A stretch of DNA of 64,000 nt. Source: Xanthostigma xanthostigma. Its lineage: Eukaryota > Arthropoda > Insecta > Raphidioptera > Raphidiidae. Positions 33,195 to 45,114 of the stretch are shown piece by piece. The notes beneath the pieces are model-generated. The model did not search any database, was not told where the DNA came from, and worked only from the letters and a program-made list of their open reading frames with translations. Numbering within the stretch: the first letter of the stretch is position 1; each line of letters opens with the position of its first letter. The translations under genes and the position numbers were made by a program. Where the stretch lies: NCBI GenBank assembly GCA_963575645.1, contig OY754470.1, forward strand, positions 11,974,501 to 12,038,500, given 5' to 3'.

Positions 33195-33625
33195 GGGAAT
33201 AGAGACAGTTTAGAGTAGAAAAAATAGGAGAAAGCTGGATTTTTTCATGAATCTTCTTTTCGTAGTTCTAAACAATATAACAAAAGTCCCCAGGGATACA
33301 TGTGCCGCTAAAAATTTTATAAAAGGTTACAATGAACGGTTACAAAAAACGATATTTCGGAAAAATCTCGGTAACGGTAATAGTTATCAAATTTGTAGCA
33401 ATTTTTTTAAGCTAAAAATTTGATAACCACTATTTTTTCTTTAAAAGTCACCGTTAACGAGATTTTCGCAAAAAAACCGTTTTTTGCGACCTTTGACCCG
33501 CGTAACATGTATTGATGGAGACTTTTGGGATATTGTTTAGAGCCACAAAAGGAAGGTTCATATGAAAATCCAGCTTTCCCCTATTTTTTCCGAAGCTTGA
33601 CTTATTTTTTGTCTTTATTCGTTTA
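33195..33625. mobile_element. Foldback element family U, copy 1
   Basis: Arms of about 180 bp are inverted copies around 'atttgataaccactatttt'. They contain 'aggagaaagctgg' or 'ccagctttcccc', and 'ttctaaacaatat' or its inverse. The same family occupies 61605-62272. No coding frame survives. Confidence 0.6.
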
Positions 33626-33629
33626 GACA

Positions 33630-34325
33630 TCACTATTTTCATTATTTCAAAAAAAATTGTTATAAATATAAAACTGTCCTCAATCAATTAATTTAAGTAG
33701 GTAGTGAAAAATTTATAAGATAATTCTAATAATATTGGGGTCATAAATAATTAATGTATATTTACGGTCCATAGTATAGTGTCCTTAATATTAATAGAGC
33801 GTAAGTATTTTATTACAGATCGATTTCATTCTTGAATATGTAACACGACCAAAATATAAATTCCTTAAAAAATATTCACCCCCTTTTTATAGTTATGTTT
33901 TCAACCCCGTATATCTCTAAAGAAACCTAAACGAAAAACAGTTTTCTTATATTATAATATAGTATATATAGTTACATAATGTTTCATATCGGCCCCAAAA
34001 GACTTTGTATACCTATTTAGACTACAGTTTTTAACATAGAAAAATGCAATATCATAGAAAACGTTTGCGTCAAAACCTTACGGTAGAACAAAAGTATAAT
34101 ATGTTTATTTGACGAATTTTGGTAAACATAAGCTCTCAAAAAATTAAACAGATTCAATTAAATACATTACATCGCCAACATGGCTACTTTTTAGTGAAAA
34201 GGTTCTATCCATACAACTGTTTTGTATGAACTCACCGGTTAAGTTGCCTGATCCAAATTCAACTAGGGTTCTTAATATGACAATTTTTCCGATACATACC
34301 AGTAATGCATAATATGTAAAAATGT
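33630..34325. other. AT-rich spacer, no gene seen
   Basis: No supported feature. Confidence 0.45.
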
Positions 34326-34327
34326 AT

Positions 34328-34710
34328 CGTCGTTGGTTCTGTAATATCTCTTATGTGCAAAAAGTAAAATTTGCAGGAAAGGCCAAAAAGTGGTTATTTC
34401 AGCAATGGATAGTAAAAACTAGTAATTTCAGAGGTATATACTAATTCATACTTATCTTCACTATACATGTTTAATTAAGAAATATAATAAAAAATTAAAA
34501 AATATATAACGTTAATTTCGGATTTATTGACACATGAGAGGAATTATTTTATACAACTTTTCACATAAGAGTTACTTCCTCTTGTTGGTTACTGTAAAAT
34601 TAATTTGGAGACATTACTAGTGTATAGGGCTCCGTTTCCTGAATCTTTTCATCTAAAAAACGTAAAATCTGCCAACTATGCACATAAGAGCTATTACAGA
34701 ACCAACGACG
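34328..34710. repeat. Inverted-repeat element
   Basis: 'cgtcgttggttctgtaatat' (from 34328) and its near-perfect inverse 'attacagaaccaacgacg' (to 34710) form 31-bp arms about 320 bp apart. Both sides contain 'cttatgtgc' or 'gcacataag'. No target duplication was recognised. Confidence 0.45.
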
Positions 34711-34730
34711 GTATATATTCTAGAGATTCC

Positions 34731-35122
34731 GCGCGTTTTCATCACCCGACAAAATATCCTATCAGCAAGACTGGTATAGAATTACTGTATTACAATCTCT
34801 GTAATTGTTTTTAAAGAGCTTCTCCCAAACGCCCTCTCTTTTTCACTGCGCAAAAAAATAACATCGCATCGACACGATCCCGTAATTGTTTTTTAAAGAA
34901 CTCCCCTCAACGCCTTCCCCTTTTCACTGCGCAAGAAAAACGCCATCACATCGACACGACCCCGTTATTGTTTTTTAAAGAACTCCCCCAAAGCCTTCCC
35001 ATTTTCACTGCGCAAAAAAACGCCATCACATCGACACGACTCCGTAATTTTTTATGTCGGAGGATATTTTGCCCCTAGGATATTTAGTCAATATGATATT
35101 TTGTCGGGGGATCAAGACACGC
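34731..35122. mobile_element. MITE family E, copy 2, with internal tandem array
   Basis: The ends match copy 1 at 7153-7450 ('gcgcgttttcatc' and 'gggggatcaagacacgc'). The interior carries three tandem units of about 81 bp (34800-34880, 34881-34962, 34963-35042), each containing 'ttaaagaactccc', 'ttttcactgcgcaa' and 'catcgacacga'. Copy 1 has only one such region, so the array expanded inside the element. Confidence 0.6.
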
Positions 35123-35124
35123 AT

Positions 35125-37010
35125 TAATGTTTCTAGAATACTTTTGGTATAAATATAATCAAAACTGGTGAACAAAAGCATACAAATACACGATCAGGAT
35201 TCTCGATAGAGCAACTTTTCCGATGTGTACGAAGCGCATATAATAATTTATAACATTTCGACTCATTTTGATCATATACGTATCCAATAATTATTGTTTA
35301 TAAAGTTTTGATTCGATTTCAATATCTAATAAGGTATAGTGGATGAATATGTTTACTAAACTAAACGGTTATTCATAAAAAGTATACAAATAAGTATTTG
35401 AACGTAAGTAAACCAGCTATTTGTATTTTTTTGACTTTATGGTTAAAAACGGAAGCATTCTATATTTTGCCTTTCTGGGTGATTGTCTATTGTAAAAGCA
35501 TACATATTTATTCCGTGGGAGCATATAGTGCCAATTTCTGAAAGCCTTCGCTGTATAAACTGTTTGTACGATATGATATATTGATATGGAAGTGCTATAG
35601 CAAGTATAGCAGTTTTCTTACCCCGTATATTGCTATAAAATGTACACGTCTAATATACAAGGTACATTGTTGCCAGATACTTATAAAGAAAATTTCCTGT
35701 CAGCGTTGAAAAAATATTTAAATCTTATAAAATTTGATACTTCAAAAAAAATCGTAAAATTAATGATAACTCCGAGTAATAGATATTTTGGGACCATTGC
35801 CAAAATTTTGAATACATATTTAAATTATAATTGAACTGTGCACACATTATTTTTTAATAACAGAAGCTCACTTGTGATTGATTTTTTTTAATATGATCAA
35901 ACAAAAATATTATGTCGGTAAAAGAGATATTATATTATCGATTGTACTACTTAAAATTAGAAACAAAACGCTTTCATTGCTTATCCCAAAGATGTTTTTT
36001 TGTTTATAGCGAGGAGTTAAAAAATCTAGTAGGTATATAATCAGTAAAATTTTTATTAATTATATTAATCATTTTTTCGAAAGTATACATCGTTGAATAA
36101 TATTTCATTACTCAGATATACCTATTGGTCACTTAGTGTACGCTACGAATCATCGTAAGAGTGACTTTCAAAGCAAGGATTGGATAAACATTCTTATTTT
36201 CGTATTTATTCAAATCACATTTATTGAATTTGACTTTTCTGCCATTTAAAGATACAGACAAAGGTTTGAAGAATAGAGAAATGTAGCTTTACAGAATCAA
36301 TAATATTGATACATTTAAGAAATTCGCCAAGCTTTGATATAGTTGATTTGAACTTATCGTAAATCTAAAAATGGTCTTTTCTCCTCTGAATAAATAGCAA
36401 AACCTAGATGTGGCAACACTGACAAAAGAGTGAAAAGTGAAACTTACTACCGCACTATATTGTATGGTTAAAATTCTTCCCTCTCAAAACGATAGCATTT
36501 TCATTTTTCTTCTTGTTTACTGTGGAGATTATCAACTGACTCTACGTATTTTGCTATCGGTTAATGGTCTAGTTTACATTGTGTACTTTATACGTACATT
36601 TAAATATAGTAGATACTTTTGGGTGATTTTTAGAACTAGGATTACCAGAACTATCGTAATCGAAACGTATAGATCTTGGGAATTGATGTATATAAAATAC
36701 AACTATTTAATTTCACTCCTCCCAATGTCTTGTAAATTTGAAAGTGAGCCTAATTATAGATAGCGGAACCCATAAACTAACCGGGAGAACCCTCCAGTTC
36801 TTAATTTCAAAGTTGTTAACCATGAGTGAGGTGTAAGGGAGCGCAACTGCACCTCCCCTCGCTTAGAGACAAAAGAAAACAGTTGATAAATCGGGATATG
36901 TAAAAAAAAATATATCAGAATTGCAGTATAACATTTAGTACCCTCTTGGAATCACTCTACCGGCGCCCATGTAGGGTTAAAATAATCCAGTATAGATAAT
37001 CTGTAAAGAA
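35125..37010. other. Intergenic DNA, no gene supported
   Basis: Frames at 35640-35834 and 36437-36763 have no recognised motif. The second begins at a GTG and is hydrophobic and AT-driven. Confidence 0.35.
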
Positions 37011-37012
37011 AT

Positions 37013-37138
37013 AGTATATTGTGCGACTAGTGAGAGAAGGAGAAGATTCCATAAGCGTGAAATTTGCCGCACGAGCTTAGCGAGTGCGGTAACACGCGAG
37101 TGGAATATTCTCCTTCGATCAATGGTCGCACATAATAT
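37013..37138. repeat. Foldback MITE with inner hairpin
   Basis: 'atattgtgcgactagtgaga' and 'tcaatggtcgcacataatat' are the outer inverted ends, with 'ggagaagattcc' against 'ggaatattctcc' inside them and 'gccgcacgagc' against 'gcgagtgcggt' at the core. Confidence 0.55.
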
Positions 37139-37140
37139 TT

Positions 37141-37508
37141 TATTCAACTAGCACGAGCAATATGTAATCGGGGCCCTGATAAAAGAGGGAAAAATAATAA
37201 ATCACTTCATTGATTGACGTACACACCGTCCTCGATGCATACAAGATGGCCATGACTTTCGTTGAATTGCGATGCTGTTTTCATATATACAATACCGCTT
37301 ACCGCGTTCCTATTGGTCCAGAAGCAGTGCAGTTTTTTTCATTATTGCACGCTTGGGCTTACTACTGCGTTCCTATTGGTCCAGAAAATTCATTATCGCA
37401 CAGTACGGCTCATTATTAGCACTCTACGCGTCAACATGAAGTAATTTATTATTTCTCCCGAATTTAGCAGGGCCCCGAAATTACATATTACTCACGCGTG
37501 TTGAATAA
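37141..37508. mobile_element. TIR element containing CCAAT-type direct repeats
   Basis: The left end 'tattcaactagcacgagcaa' and right end 'ctcacgcgtgttgaata' are inverted, continuing through 'tatgtaat' and 'attacata' to 'ggggccctg' and 'cagggcccc'. The interior has two copies of gcgttcctattggtccagaa at 37304-37323 and 37367-37386. No coding capacity. Confidence 0.6.
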
Positions 37509-37509
37509 A

Positions 37510-38620
37510 GGTATTTTTTCTTACTTGTTGACTAAAGTGTCGATAAAAATAAATAAAACTGTTTTGTTTTCTCGATCCTAAGCCGTAGATATTTTTTAAT
37601 AATACCTATATGATTTAATGTTCTATTCTTTCCTTAAAAATATAGAAACTAAATATTACTGAAATAATTTGAAGTTTCTGTTTTTACTGACTTTTTATTG
37701 AAGTGTTTTTGTTAACCGTTACCGAATAAAAAAATATGAACTAGGTCATCTATATCTAACATATTATAATTTTACGACAAACGAAACTATTTCAGTTTTT
37801 GAAGGAAGCCAGCTTTTATAGCGTTGCTTGTGTATGGAAACCTAAAGCTTTATATCATAACAGCTTTTATGAAGGCCATACTGAAATGTTTATTGCATAT
37901 TTCTTTGATTTATTAAAGCTTTTTAAAATAATTTAATGTTGGTTCTGCTGGAACTACCATACTTGCATGCACATTTATGCTGAAAAATAAAAATAACAAA
38001 TTGAATTACCACATTTATTTCTTTGCCTTTAGATGATTATGTTGATAAACGTCATAGGTAATTGATTATGATCTTTTCAAATGTTCCAAATAACGAGTCT
38101 ATAGTTGATTTTTTCCGTTAAAAGTTTAACGAAATACAAATCTGCACAATCTTTACTGATTAGTGTTTATATTTGGAATCAATTCGTAAAATAAAATAAC
38201 AACAAATATAACGCGGAGCAATTGTTAACAAAAAAATAATGTCTCACAAAATATATTGTAATATTATAAGCTATTATCAAAAATAAATTTGTATTGGTGT
38301 CCTTTTTAAAGTAGTTAAATATTATTTTTTTTATATAGAGTAAAGAAACATAATATGATAGCAAATAAAATAGTCAACCAATTATACTGTCACACAGTGG
38401 AGGCGAAGGCTACACTACCCTTATATAAAATTGTTTCATCTCAATTGCGTGCAAAGCCGCTGGTAGCAGTCAGTGTGTCTACATATATGTCAAATGTTAA
38501 CTTTACAAAAAGTATTGATATCCCAAAAATGTGAAAAAAAGGATCCAAGCTAAGGTGCTAAGCTTTCACTTGGAAAGTTTTCATGTTTTATATTGTAAAT
38601 AAATGGCTCGTGTGGGCAAA
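37510..38620. other. AT-rich spacer, no gene seen
   Basis: No supported feature. Confidence 0.45.
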
Positions 38621-38626
38621 CTAGCC

Positions 38627-39085
38627 AATTAGGCTTTTGAAAAAAAAAATAATTATCGATTTTTTTATTGTATTTTAAAACTTTATTATAAATAATATTG
38701 ATAATCGATGCGAAAAACTTTCAAAAAACTTTTTTTAAATTAATTATAAGCAATTTAAAATTGATAAAATATTTTAAAAAATCACGTGACTGCAAACGCA
38801 CTAAAATTGTTTTTGACAGTTGTGACGTCATAATGGTAAAATGTATATACGCAGTATACTATCAATGGCTTCTACATGTGTATTGACTAAAACATTATGA
38901 CGTCACATTATGTTCGGGCAATGTCGGCGCGTTCTCGGAACTGGGTACAAAAATTTATTTTTAATTTGATATAACTTTTGAATTATAACGAAAATAAAAA
39001 AAAGAAGAATAGTTTTGTTATAAAACATAATATACGATCTTTCCATTTATGACAAAAAAAATTTCATTCAAAAGCCCAATTAGAG
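38627..39085. repeat. Candidate MITE with short inverted ends
   Basis: 'caattaggcttttga' on the left and 'tcaaaagcccaattag' on the right are 14-15-bp inverted partners. The interior has an inverted pair of TGACGTCA-containing segments (38820-38835 and 38892-38907). No clean duplication. Confidence 0.4.
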
Positions 39086-39099
39086 ATCAGTTCTTTTTC

Positions 39100-40550
39100 G
39101 GGGAAAGGTGTTCTTTCTAGGTACCGAGCTTGGCCCCTTTTTTCAAATGTATGTTTTTGTTGGGATAATATTTACATCGAACGCGCTTTGACCTTATAGG
39201 CGTTCAAAATTTGTATCTCCGTAAATACTCAACGTATTGAAACGTTATTATGTTTGTGTGGAAGATTCGTAAATAACAGGCACTATACATAACTATTAAT
39301 TATTTTATATCTTTTATTTGAAATACGGATATTGTTGCAAAAGAATATATTCTGTATAGTATACATTCTTGGTGTTATAAATCAATAGTAAGGTAAAATA
39401 TTATAATCCCAAATTATTTTTTAACAATTTACCAATATTATAATTTATATTAGAATATACCTACTTTCTCCTGATAGAAATATAGGTAATATTGAATAAA
39501 TAAAAATACTCCCTCAAAATACTAAACAATAATAGTAAAAATTTTCTGGATTTAGAAAACAATACTAAAAAATATCGCATCTGAAATTATTTTTGGTATA
39601 TTATATTATCGAATCACAATTTGAAAAAGGCATTGATCAAATTAACAGCATTTAATATAAATTTTCTCAGAAGTTATATGGGAGAAATGTGCAATAAAAA
39701 AGAATAAATTGCATGAAAAGAAATAGAAAGGAGGGTAAAACAGAGACGGAGCTTGTATATAGTATGCGATCTCATATAGCGGCGACCTACCATAAATTAC
39801 ATTTTATGGCGAAGATAAAATAAGCTTATTTTCTTGAATGTACGACATCCGTTTTCTGGCTAGCAGCTATCTGCAACATGCGGCCATCCATTTTGCTCTT
39901 TACGCCCGTAAAGATGATGAAGTGCTCCCAGTTCATATAGCTGCGGCTATTTCTCTGTTTATACTTTTCACCGACTGCTAAGGAACCAATTCTAAACGTA
40001 GCAGGCGGCCCCAATGTTCACAAGACCAACTGCTCATTTTGATGAATATTGAATTTTAGTAATAATAATAAAACAGAAAAGTGAGCGTTTTAATAATTAA
40101 AAAGAATATTTTTGCCACCAAAATAAAGAGGATCTAATCACTTTTTTGCAGTCATTTGGTATTAAAAAAAACAAACGCCGGAACCGATTTTGATAAAGTT
40201 TATTCAAAATTGATTCAAATGAGACTCAAACGAAATCGATTACATTTATTTGCGAGATTTCGTGTAGAATCCTCTATTTTTGCAGTTTTTGTAAAGAACA
40301 GTTGGACTGATTTTGAAAAAAAAAACTGTTAAGTCATATTTACATTAATATCCGTTGATATCATTTTTTTATTCTTGAGATTTCGTTCTATAGAAAGAAA
40401 TGATCACGTACGTACGTACGTACAAAGTACAAACACACAGGGATTTTTTAAAAAAATAGTGTGAAAGTATTGTAGTGCCCATTAAACAAAAAAATACGTT
40501 TAAAATTCTATTCTATTCTATTTTAAGATCCAATACTTAAAAAAAGAAAT
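39100..40550. other. Intergenic DNA, no gene seen
   Basis: 40160-40400 carries phrases shared with 6890-7030 ('gattttgataaagttt', 'gagatttcgt'), a dispersed repeat. A short ACGT tetranucleotide run lies at 40407-40423. Confidence 0.4.
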
Positions 40551-40980
40551 AACTACAGGGTGTTCACGCGAGGAACAAAAGCAAGTTTATTTCGGAAATA
40601 AAGACGCTTACAGAAACATGTTTCAGACAAAAGTTGTTACGTTTGATCTGCTCTATAGCTGGAAAATATTTTCAACTATACAGGTTGTCCTATTTAAGCG
40701 GGGCAGGCCAAAGTTATGTTTTCTTTAATGCAGCACCCTGTTTTTATTTGATTTTTGAATTCTGCACCTAATTGTAAATAGAAACTGTAAGGGAAACGTT
40801 GCTCGAAAAATTAGCAGTTTTTGAGTTATTCAAGTTTTTTTGAAATTTTTGACATATGCAGACCTTTACCTAAAATTCGAGATAGCCCAAACGAAAAACT
40901 TTATCAAACTGATATTTTGAAGATCAATAAGTAATGAAAGAGAAAATTAATTTTTGTATTCAAAAAAATAATTTACTATA

Positions 40981-41503
40981 CAGGGTGTTCAAAATATTGT
41001 ACTTCTTTTATCTAACTTAAATCGCGTATAACTTGTGAAAGTTAAATACAACGGGGTGGTTTTTATGCCCGAATTGCTTTCTTTAGGATATTTACTAACA
41101 CTTTTATAAAGGGTTCCCTAGACCTAAATTTGGTATTTTCGTGTTTATTGCGACTTGAATGCGATATTGCGAAATTTCACCTTTTAAAAGAACTGTCGCA
41201 GTGTGCTGTGAAGTATTTTTACCTAAACAGTTGAAAATAGTCATTTCGTTTAATTGTGACAGATTTCGATTTGCAGTAGGTTCTTATTTTTTTATTTCAG
41301 TTTGTGTTTCCAGGGTAAAATTTAAACAAAAACGTATTCTCAAAATGCATTTTACTGTTAGTGAATACAGCTACTAGAGGAAGTACCGCTTAATATTAGA
41401 GCCATAATGTGGTTTCAACAAGATGGGGCACCACCACACTACTATCGACAAGTACGCAATTACTTTCCGACAATATTTCAGCAACGTTGGATTAGACACC
41501 CTG
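40981..41503. mobile_element. mariner-type remnant with TA duplication
   Basis: The ends are cagggtgttc and gacaccctg, inverted, flanked by TA (40979-40980 and 41504-41505). A fragment of transposase is still readable next to the right end, so this is an internally deleted copy. Further 'cagggtgttc' at 40558 and related text at 40678 suggest more than one insertion of the group nearby. Confidence 0.6.
41407..41493 (+). pseudogene. Transposase fragment (IS630/Tc1/mariner DDE superfamily)
   Basis: Reads MWFQQDGAPPHYYRQVRNYF, then PTIFQQRWI. WFQQDGAPPH is the second catalytic-aspartate motif of mariner-related transposases (the D in QDGAPPH), usually followed by VRxYL...F..RWIGRGGP and then PPRSPDLTPLDF. 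Here the frame runs straight into the inverted end, so the third catalytic residue and the C-terminus are gone. Confidence 0.75.
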
Positions 41504-41913
41504 TATATTTAACAATATACCTATTGCCAGTTGCCGTCCTGCTAGATGTAAGAAGACCGTGTTCGAATAGGCCTCACACTCACGTATTCTTGATGCCGTC
41601 CTTTTGTGAAACGTTTGCTCCTCTACAGCTATTATTTAGTTTAGCTTTTGTTTATAATCATAATATACTTTATTTCTCAAATTGAAAATTTATTAACAAA
41701 ATTTAAACGTTCGAAAAAATTTGTAGTCACCATGATGGCACATAAATTCATACAAAATAATTTTACATGAGGTATAAAAAGAAGGGAATAAAGTTGGACA
41801 GATTTTCATTAGTTTGTATCGTAAATCTGTCGAAATCTGTAAATACTAAATTATATAAAAGCTTTGTTAGTTCACTATAAGGTGTATACGTTGTTATTTT
41901 AGAATTTCACTAA

Positions 41914-42350
41914 AGGCTCAATTACATTGAGCGAGTTTACAAGCTGCTTGTTGACGAATTCGCTAGTTGCTAGTAAACTCGCTCAGTGTGATCAGTTAAC
42001 TAGCACAGTAGCAGATTGTAAACTATCTGCGAGTAAAATTGAAAGCCGGTCAACTTTACTCGCTACTCGCTGGCGTTTGGGATTGTTAGCTAGTAAACTA
42101 GCCGTGTGTCATCATAGTTGCTAGTGAACTAGATGCGTCTTGGTAGTTTCTGGTTTCAGTGTCTACAAAATGTCGACGGAAATGAAAGAAAAACAACAAC
42201 AATTTCACAATACGTGGTTCGTTAGCTAGTTGGCTAATGAACGAGTGAGAAGTTTGTGTGTCATCATCCGTATCTCACTAGCCAACTCGCCCGCTTCTAA
42301 ACTCGCCAACAAGCAGCTTGTGAACTCGCTCAATGTACCTAATTGAGCCT
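41914..42350. mobile_element. PIF/Harbinger-type MITE with TAA duplication
   Basis: 'aggctcaattacattgagcg' on the left is inverted on the right ('caatgtacctaattgagcct'), continuing through 'caagctgcttgttg' and 'caacaagcagcttg'. TAA flanks both sides (41911-41913 and 42351-42353). The interior contains many 'ctagt' and 'actagc' variants ('gctagttgctagtaaactcg'), which look like repeated binding sites. No coding frame. Confidence 0.75.
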
Positions 42351-42424
42351 TAATGGACCTACTTCAATTATTAATATAAGGATTTTCATATCGTAGGAAT
42401 ACTTACGATTATCTTTTTACAATA

Positions 42425-42787
42425 CAGTAGAACCTCTTTAAGTCGAATATTGATAAGTCTAAAACTTGAAAAAATGTTTTGTTCCCTTTCCTTCAAACCT
42501 CAAAACACCCATTACTCGAAATCTCAACCTTCTGTAGGTCGAAATAATCAGTGAGTCCCTAAAAGCCATTTAGTACTTATTTTCCCTCCATAGCTCGAAA
42601 AAATAAATTGGACCTCTGTATCTCGAATATAGCAACTCAACATTAGTTAGAATGAATCTTAACCTATACAAGTCGAATATTTCCTTATAAAATCCGCCTA
42701 AGTCGAAATCCTTCATAAGTCGAACACTAGATATAACTCGAATTTTTTGGCATCTCTCTTGAAGTTCGACTTACAGGTGTTCTACTG
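42425..42787. mobile_element. Tigger/pogo-type MITE
   Basis: The ends CAGTAGAACCTCTTTAAGTC and GACTTACAGGTGTTCTACTG are imperfect inverted partners; TA precedes the left end and TG follows the right. CAGTAGAACC is the common Tigger-type end. The interior is packed with about ten 'agtcgaa' or 'ctcgaa' units. No coding frame. Confidence 0.65.
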
Positions 42788-42799
42788 TGTTACACAATT

Positions 42800-43480
42800 A
42801 TATGCTTTAACAGGTATTTTCAAATTTTTCACACAAGATAACCTGAATGTTTTATAATTAATCTTTTTTTGCACATTCCATAAGACTATGCTTGATCCAA
42901 CTTTATTTACAATTCTCAGCCGCTAGAGAGTGACACGAAGCATGCACATAAATAATCGGTATGTGAACAGATTTAGTGGAACATGGTATAGTGTCAAGTG
43001 TAATATATTTCCGGTTTGAGCAACTATTAACCTCCTGATTGTGAATCAGTATAGGAAGAATTTCTGGATAAATGCGTGTACGAATTTGGCGGTCTGGCTG
43101 TTCACTCCGACGCAAAGATTCAGTCAACTGTAATGGTCTGCGCTACCCAGCTGTCTACTTACTGTGATCTATGCGAGTAAATTACATTTATTATGTAAAA
43201 CTGGAGACTTCGTTATTTAGATTAAGATTCCTCAAACAAAAAACATACGATTCATTTTTATAGTCCAAGTCGAAAATGCTCGCACAGTAATTGAGAGTTA
43301 TTTACATATATTGATATTTATTTATATTATTTCGCAGCCAGTCGTGGATCACCGCACGAGCGCAAGAAGTATATTTAACAATTTTTTTCTTAATTTTAAC
43401 ATTTTAAAGTTTTATTATATTTTTCAGCGTTACAAACAGCGGCACCGATTAATATTTCCAATTTATTATTTTTTTATCAT
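42800..43480. other. Intergenic DNA, no gene seen
   Basis: No supported feature. Confidence 0.4.
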
Positions 43481-43483
43481 ACA

Positions 43484-43570
43484 GTGAAGGCTCGTTATAA
43501 CGAATCCCAATACAGCGGACTTCGATTATAATGAACAACCTTCGTCCCTAACAATTCAGGGTAAAAATAA
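43484..43570 (+). repeat. Tigger-type end, truncated
   Basis: 'cagtgaaggctcgttataac' followed by 'aatacagcggacttcg' is a left end like that of 46508-47005, without a recognisable right end. Confidence 0.45.
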
Positions 43571-44311
43571 GTTTTTCGATGCCCGGCGCCCAAGTTTTGT
43601 CTCTTAAACGACTCCGCCGTGCGCCAAGACGAGAAGCAAGCAAATCCAGTAGTAAAAAAAATCATTTAACTTGCTCACAAAGAAGAGTAATTCTTATGTA
43701 TTCTTATTATTATTCTTATAAATTCTGATATAACGTAGATATCAATAAATATTCATTTAATGCATTTATACAATCATATAGATCCAAATAATAATAGATT
43801 TATACCTGCAGTAAATATAATTATGGTTGGTGAAGTGAAGGAATAGTTACCCGGAGAACAAATGAGCTAAATAAATAACTACTTACGTTCGGTGAATATG
43901 GCCATAACTCAGTTAAGTATTGCCCGGTCATCATCGGTGATCAAATTAATCTCAGGTTGTTCAGCTGTCTGTGAGTAAATTAACTTGTCAAGAATAAGTG
44001 ACTGTACGATGTTCTTCTCTTTTATAATAAAACTAAACCTTAGACACATAACCTGTGCGGTCTAATTACCTACATATTATCACCTATATATATTATAAGA
44101 AATCTAGATTATTTTGTTTTAAACAGGCCCAGCTTTAATACGTGTTTCGTATGTGCCAGCAAGGACCCTTTAATTATCCGTCTGTCTATCCGTTGGGTTG
44201 ATTGTGATGAAATTTAATATAAAGACAGTTTAAACACTAGGGAAGAACATGAAGTACTTTTATTGAAAAATTAACCGCTAAGGAGATTAAATGGCTTATT
44301 AAGGTTGAGAC

Positions 44312-44710
44312 TTGAGAGTAGGTGTTCCGGTACTTTCAATGCGAAATCTTGATGCGCCCAAATTGTGTAATGATAGACGTTTAGGTACAAGTTTCTCATC
44401 TGTGTCGAAATATTGTTAACGCTATTATAGTTAGTGGTAAATTCAAAGGAGACAGTGTTTTAATACCACGAATACCAATTATACCAACGGATTTGCCTTT
44501 TCAGTTTAAAATATTACAATTTCATTTAAAACTGCTTTCGGAATAACTATAAACAAAGTCCAGGGGCAAATAATTAAGGTAGCTGGCATTCATTTAGAAA
44601 AATCATGTTTTTCGCACGGCTCGCTGTATGTGACTTGCTTACGTGTATCGAGTCCTCAAAGACTCTATGTTCTTGCAAAAGATGGTAAAATAAAAAATAT
44701 TGTTTTTAAG
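44312..44710 (+). pseudogene. Helitron helicase (PIF1-like) C-terminal fossil
   Basis: Two frames together give LRVGVPVLSMRNLDAPKLCN, then VSGKFKGDSVLIPRIPIIPT, DLPFQFKILQFHLKTAFG, ITINKVQGQIIKVAGIHLEK and LYVTCLRVSSPQRLYVLA. This matches the end of Helitron Rep/Hel proteins: the LRVGxP...RNLD segment, IPRIP..PTDLPF.FKR.QFP, and helicase motif INKxQGQT followed by SHGQLYVACSRV. One frameshift near 44410 breaks the frame, and the rest of the Rep/Hel protein is absent nearby. It shows that autonomous Helitrons once inserted here. Confidence 0.85.
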
Positions 44711-45114
44711 GCCGTCTTTGAATTTATGAATTTTTCAATCAATTATATCAATTGTATACATTGATTCCACGCCGACGAAGTCTTTATGTCCTATCAAATA
44801 TTTGGAAAATAAACAAATACTTTTTAACTATTCTTTTTTCGAAAAAAATGGTAAGTTATTGTTTACACTCCGATTTTTAAAAATCGTTTTGAGGTCCTGG
44901 TAAGCTATTCTGACTATTTTGGCGATGATGTTCGTTGTATTTATAATTGTAAGCCTCTTATATCTTTTGAACGAAGTGTCCGATTGAAACTCGGTTTACG
45001 GCATCTGACGTGACCTTGCTGAACTTAGATTTCCTGAAAATTTGAAATGATTCGGCGTGATAAATTTTGAGAAATCTCAAAAATACAAGTTTTAAAATTT
45101 TGTGGAATTTTTTT

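Noticed and set aside
36437-36763. 108-codon hydrophobic plus-strand frame
   Set aside because: GTG start, no motif, no neighbours; composition explains it.
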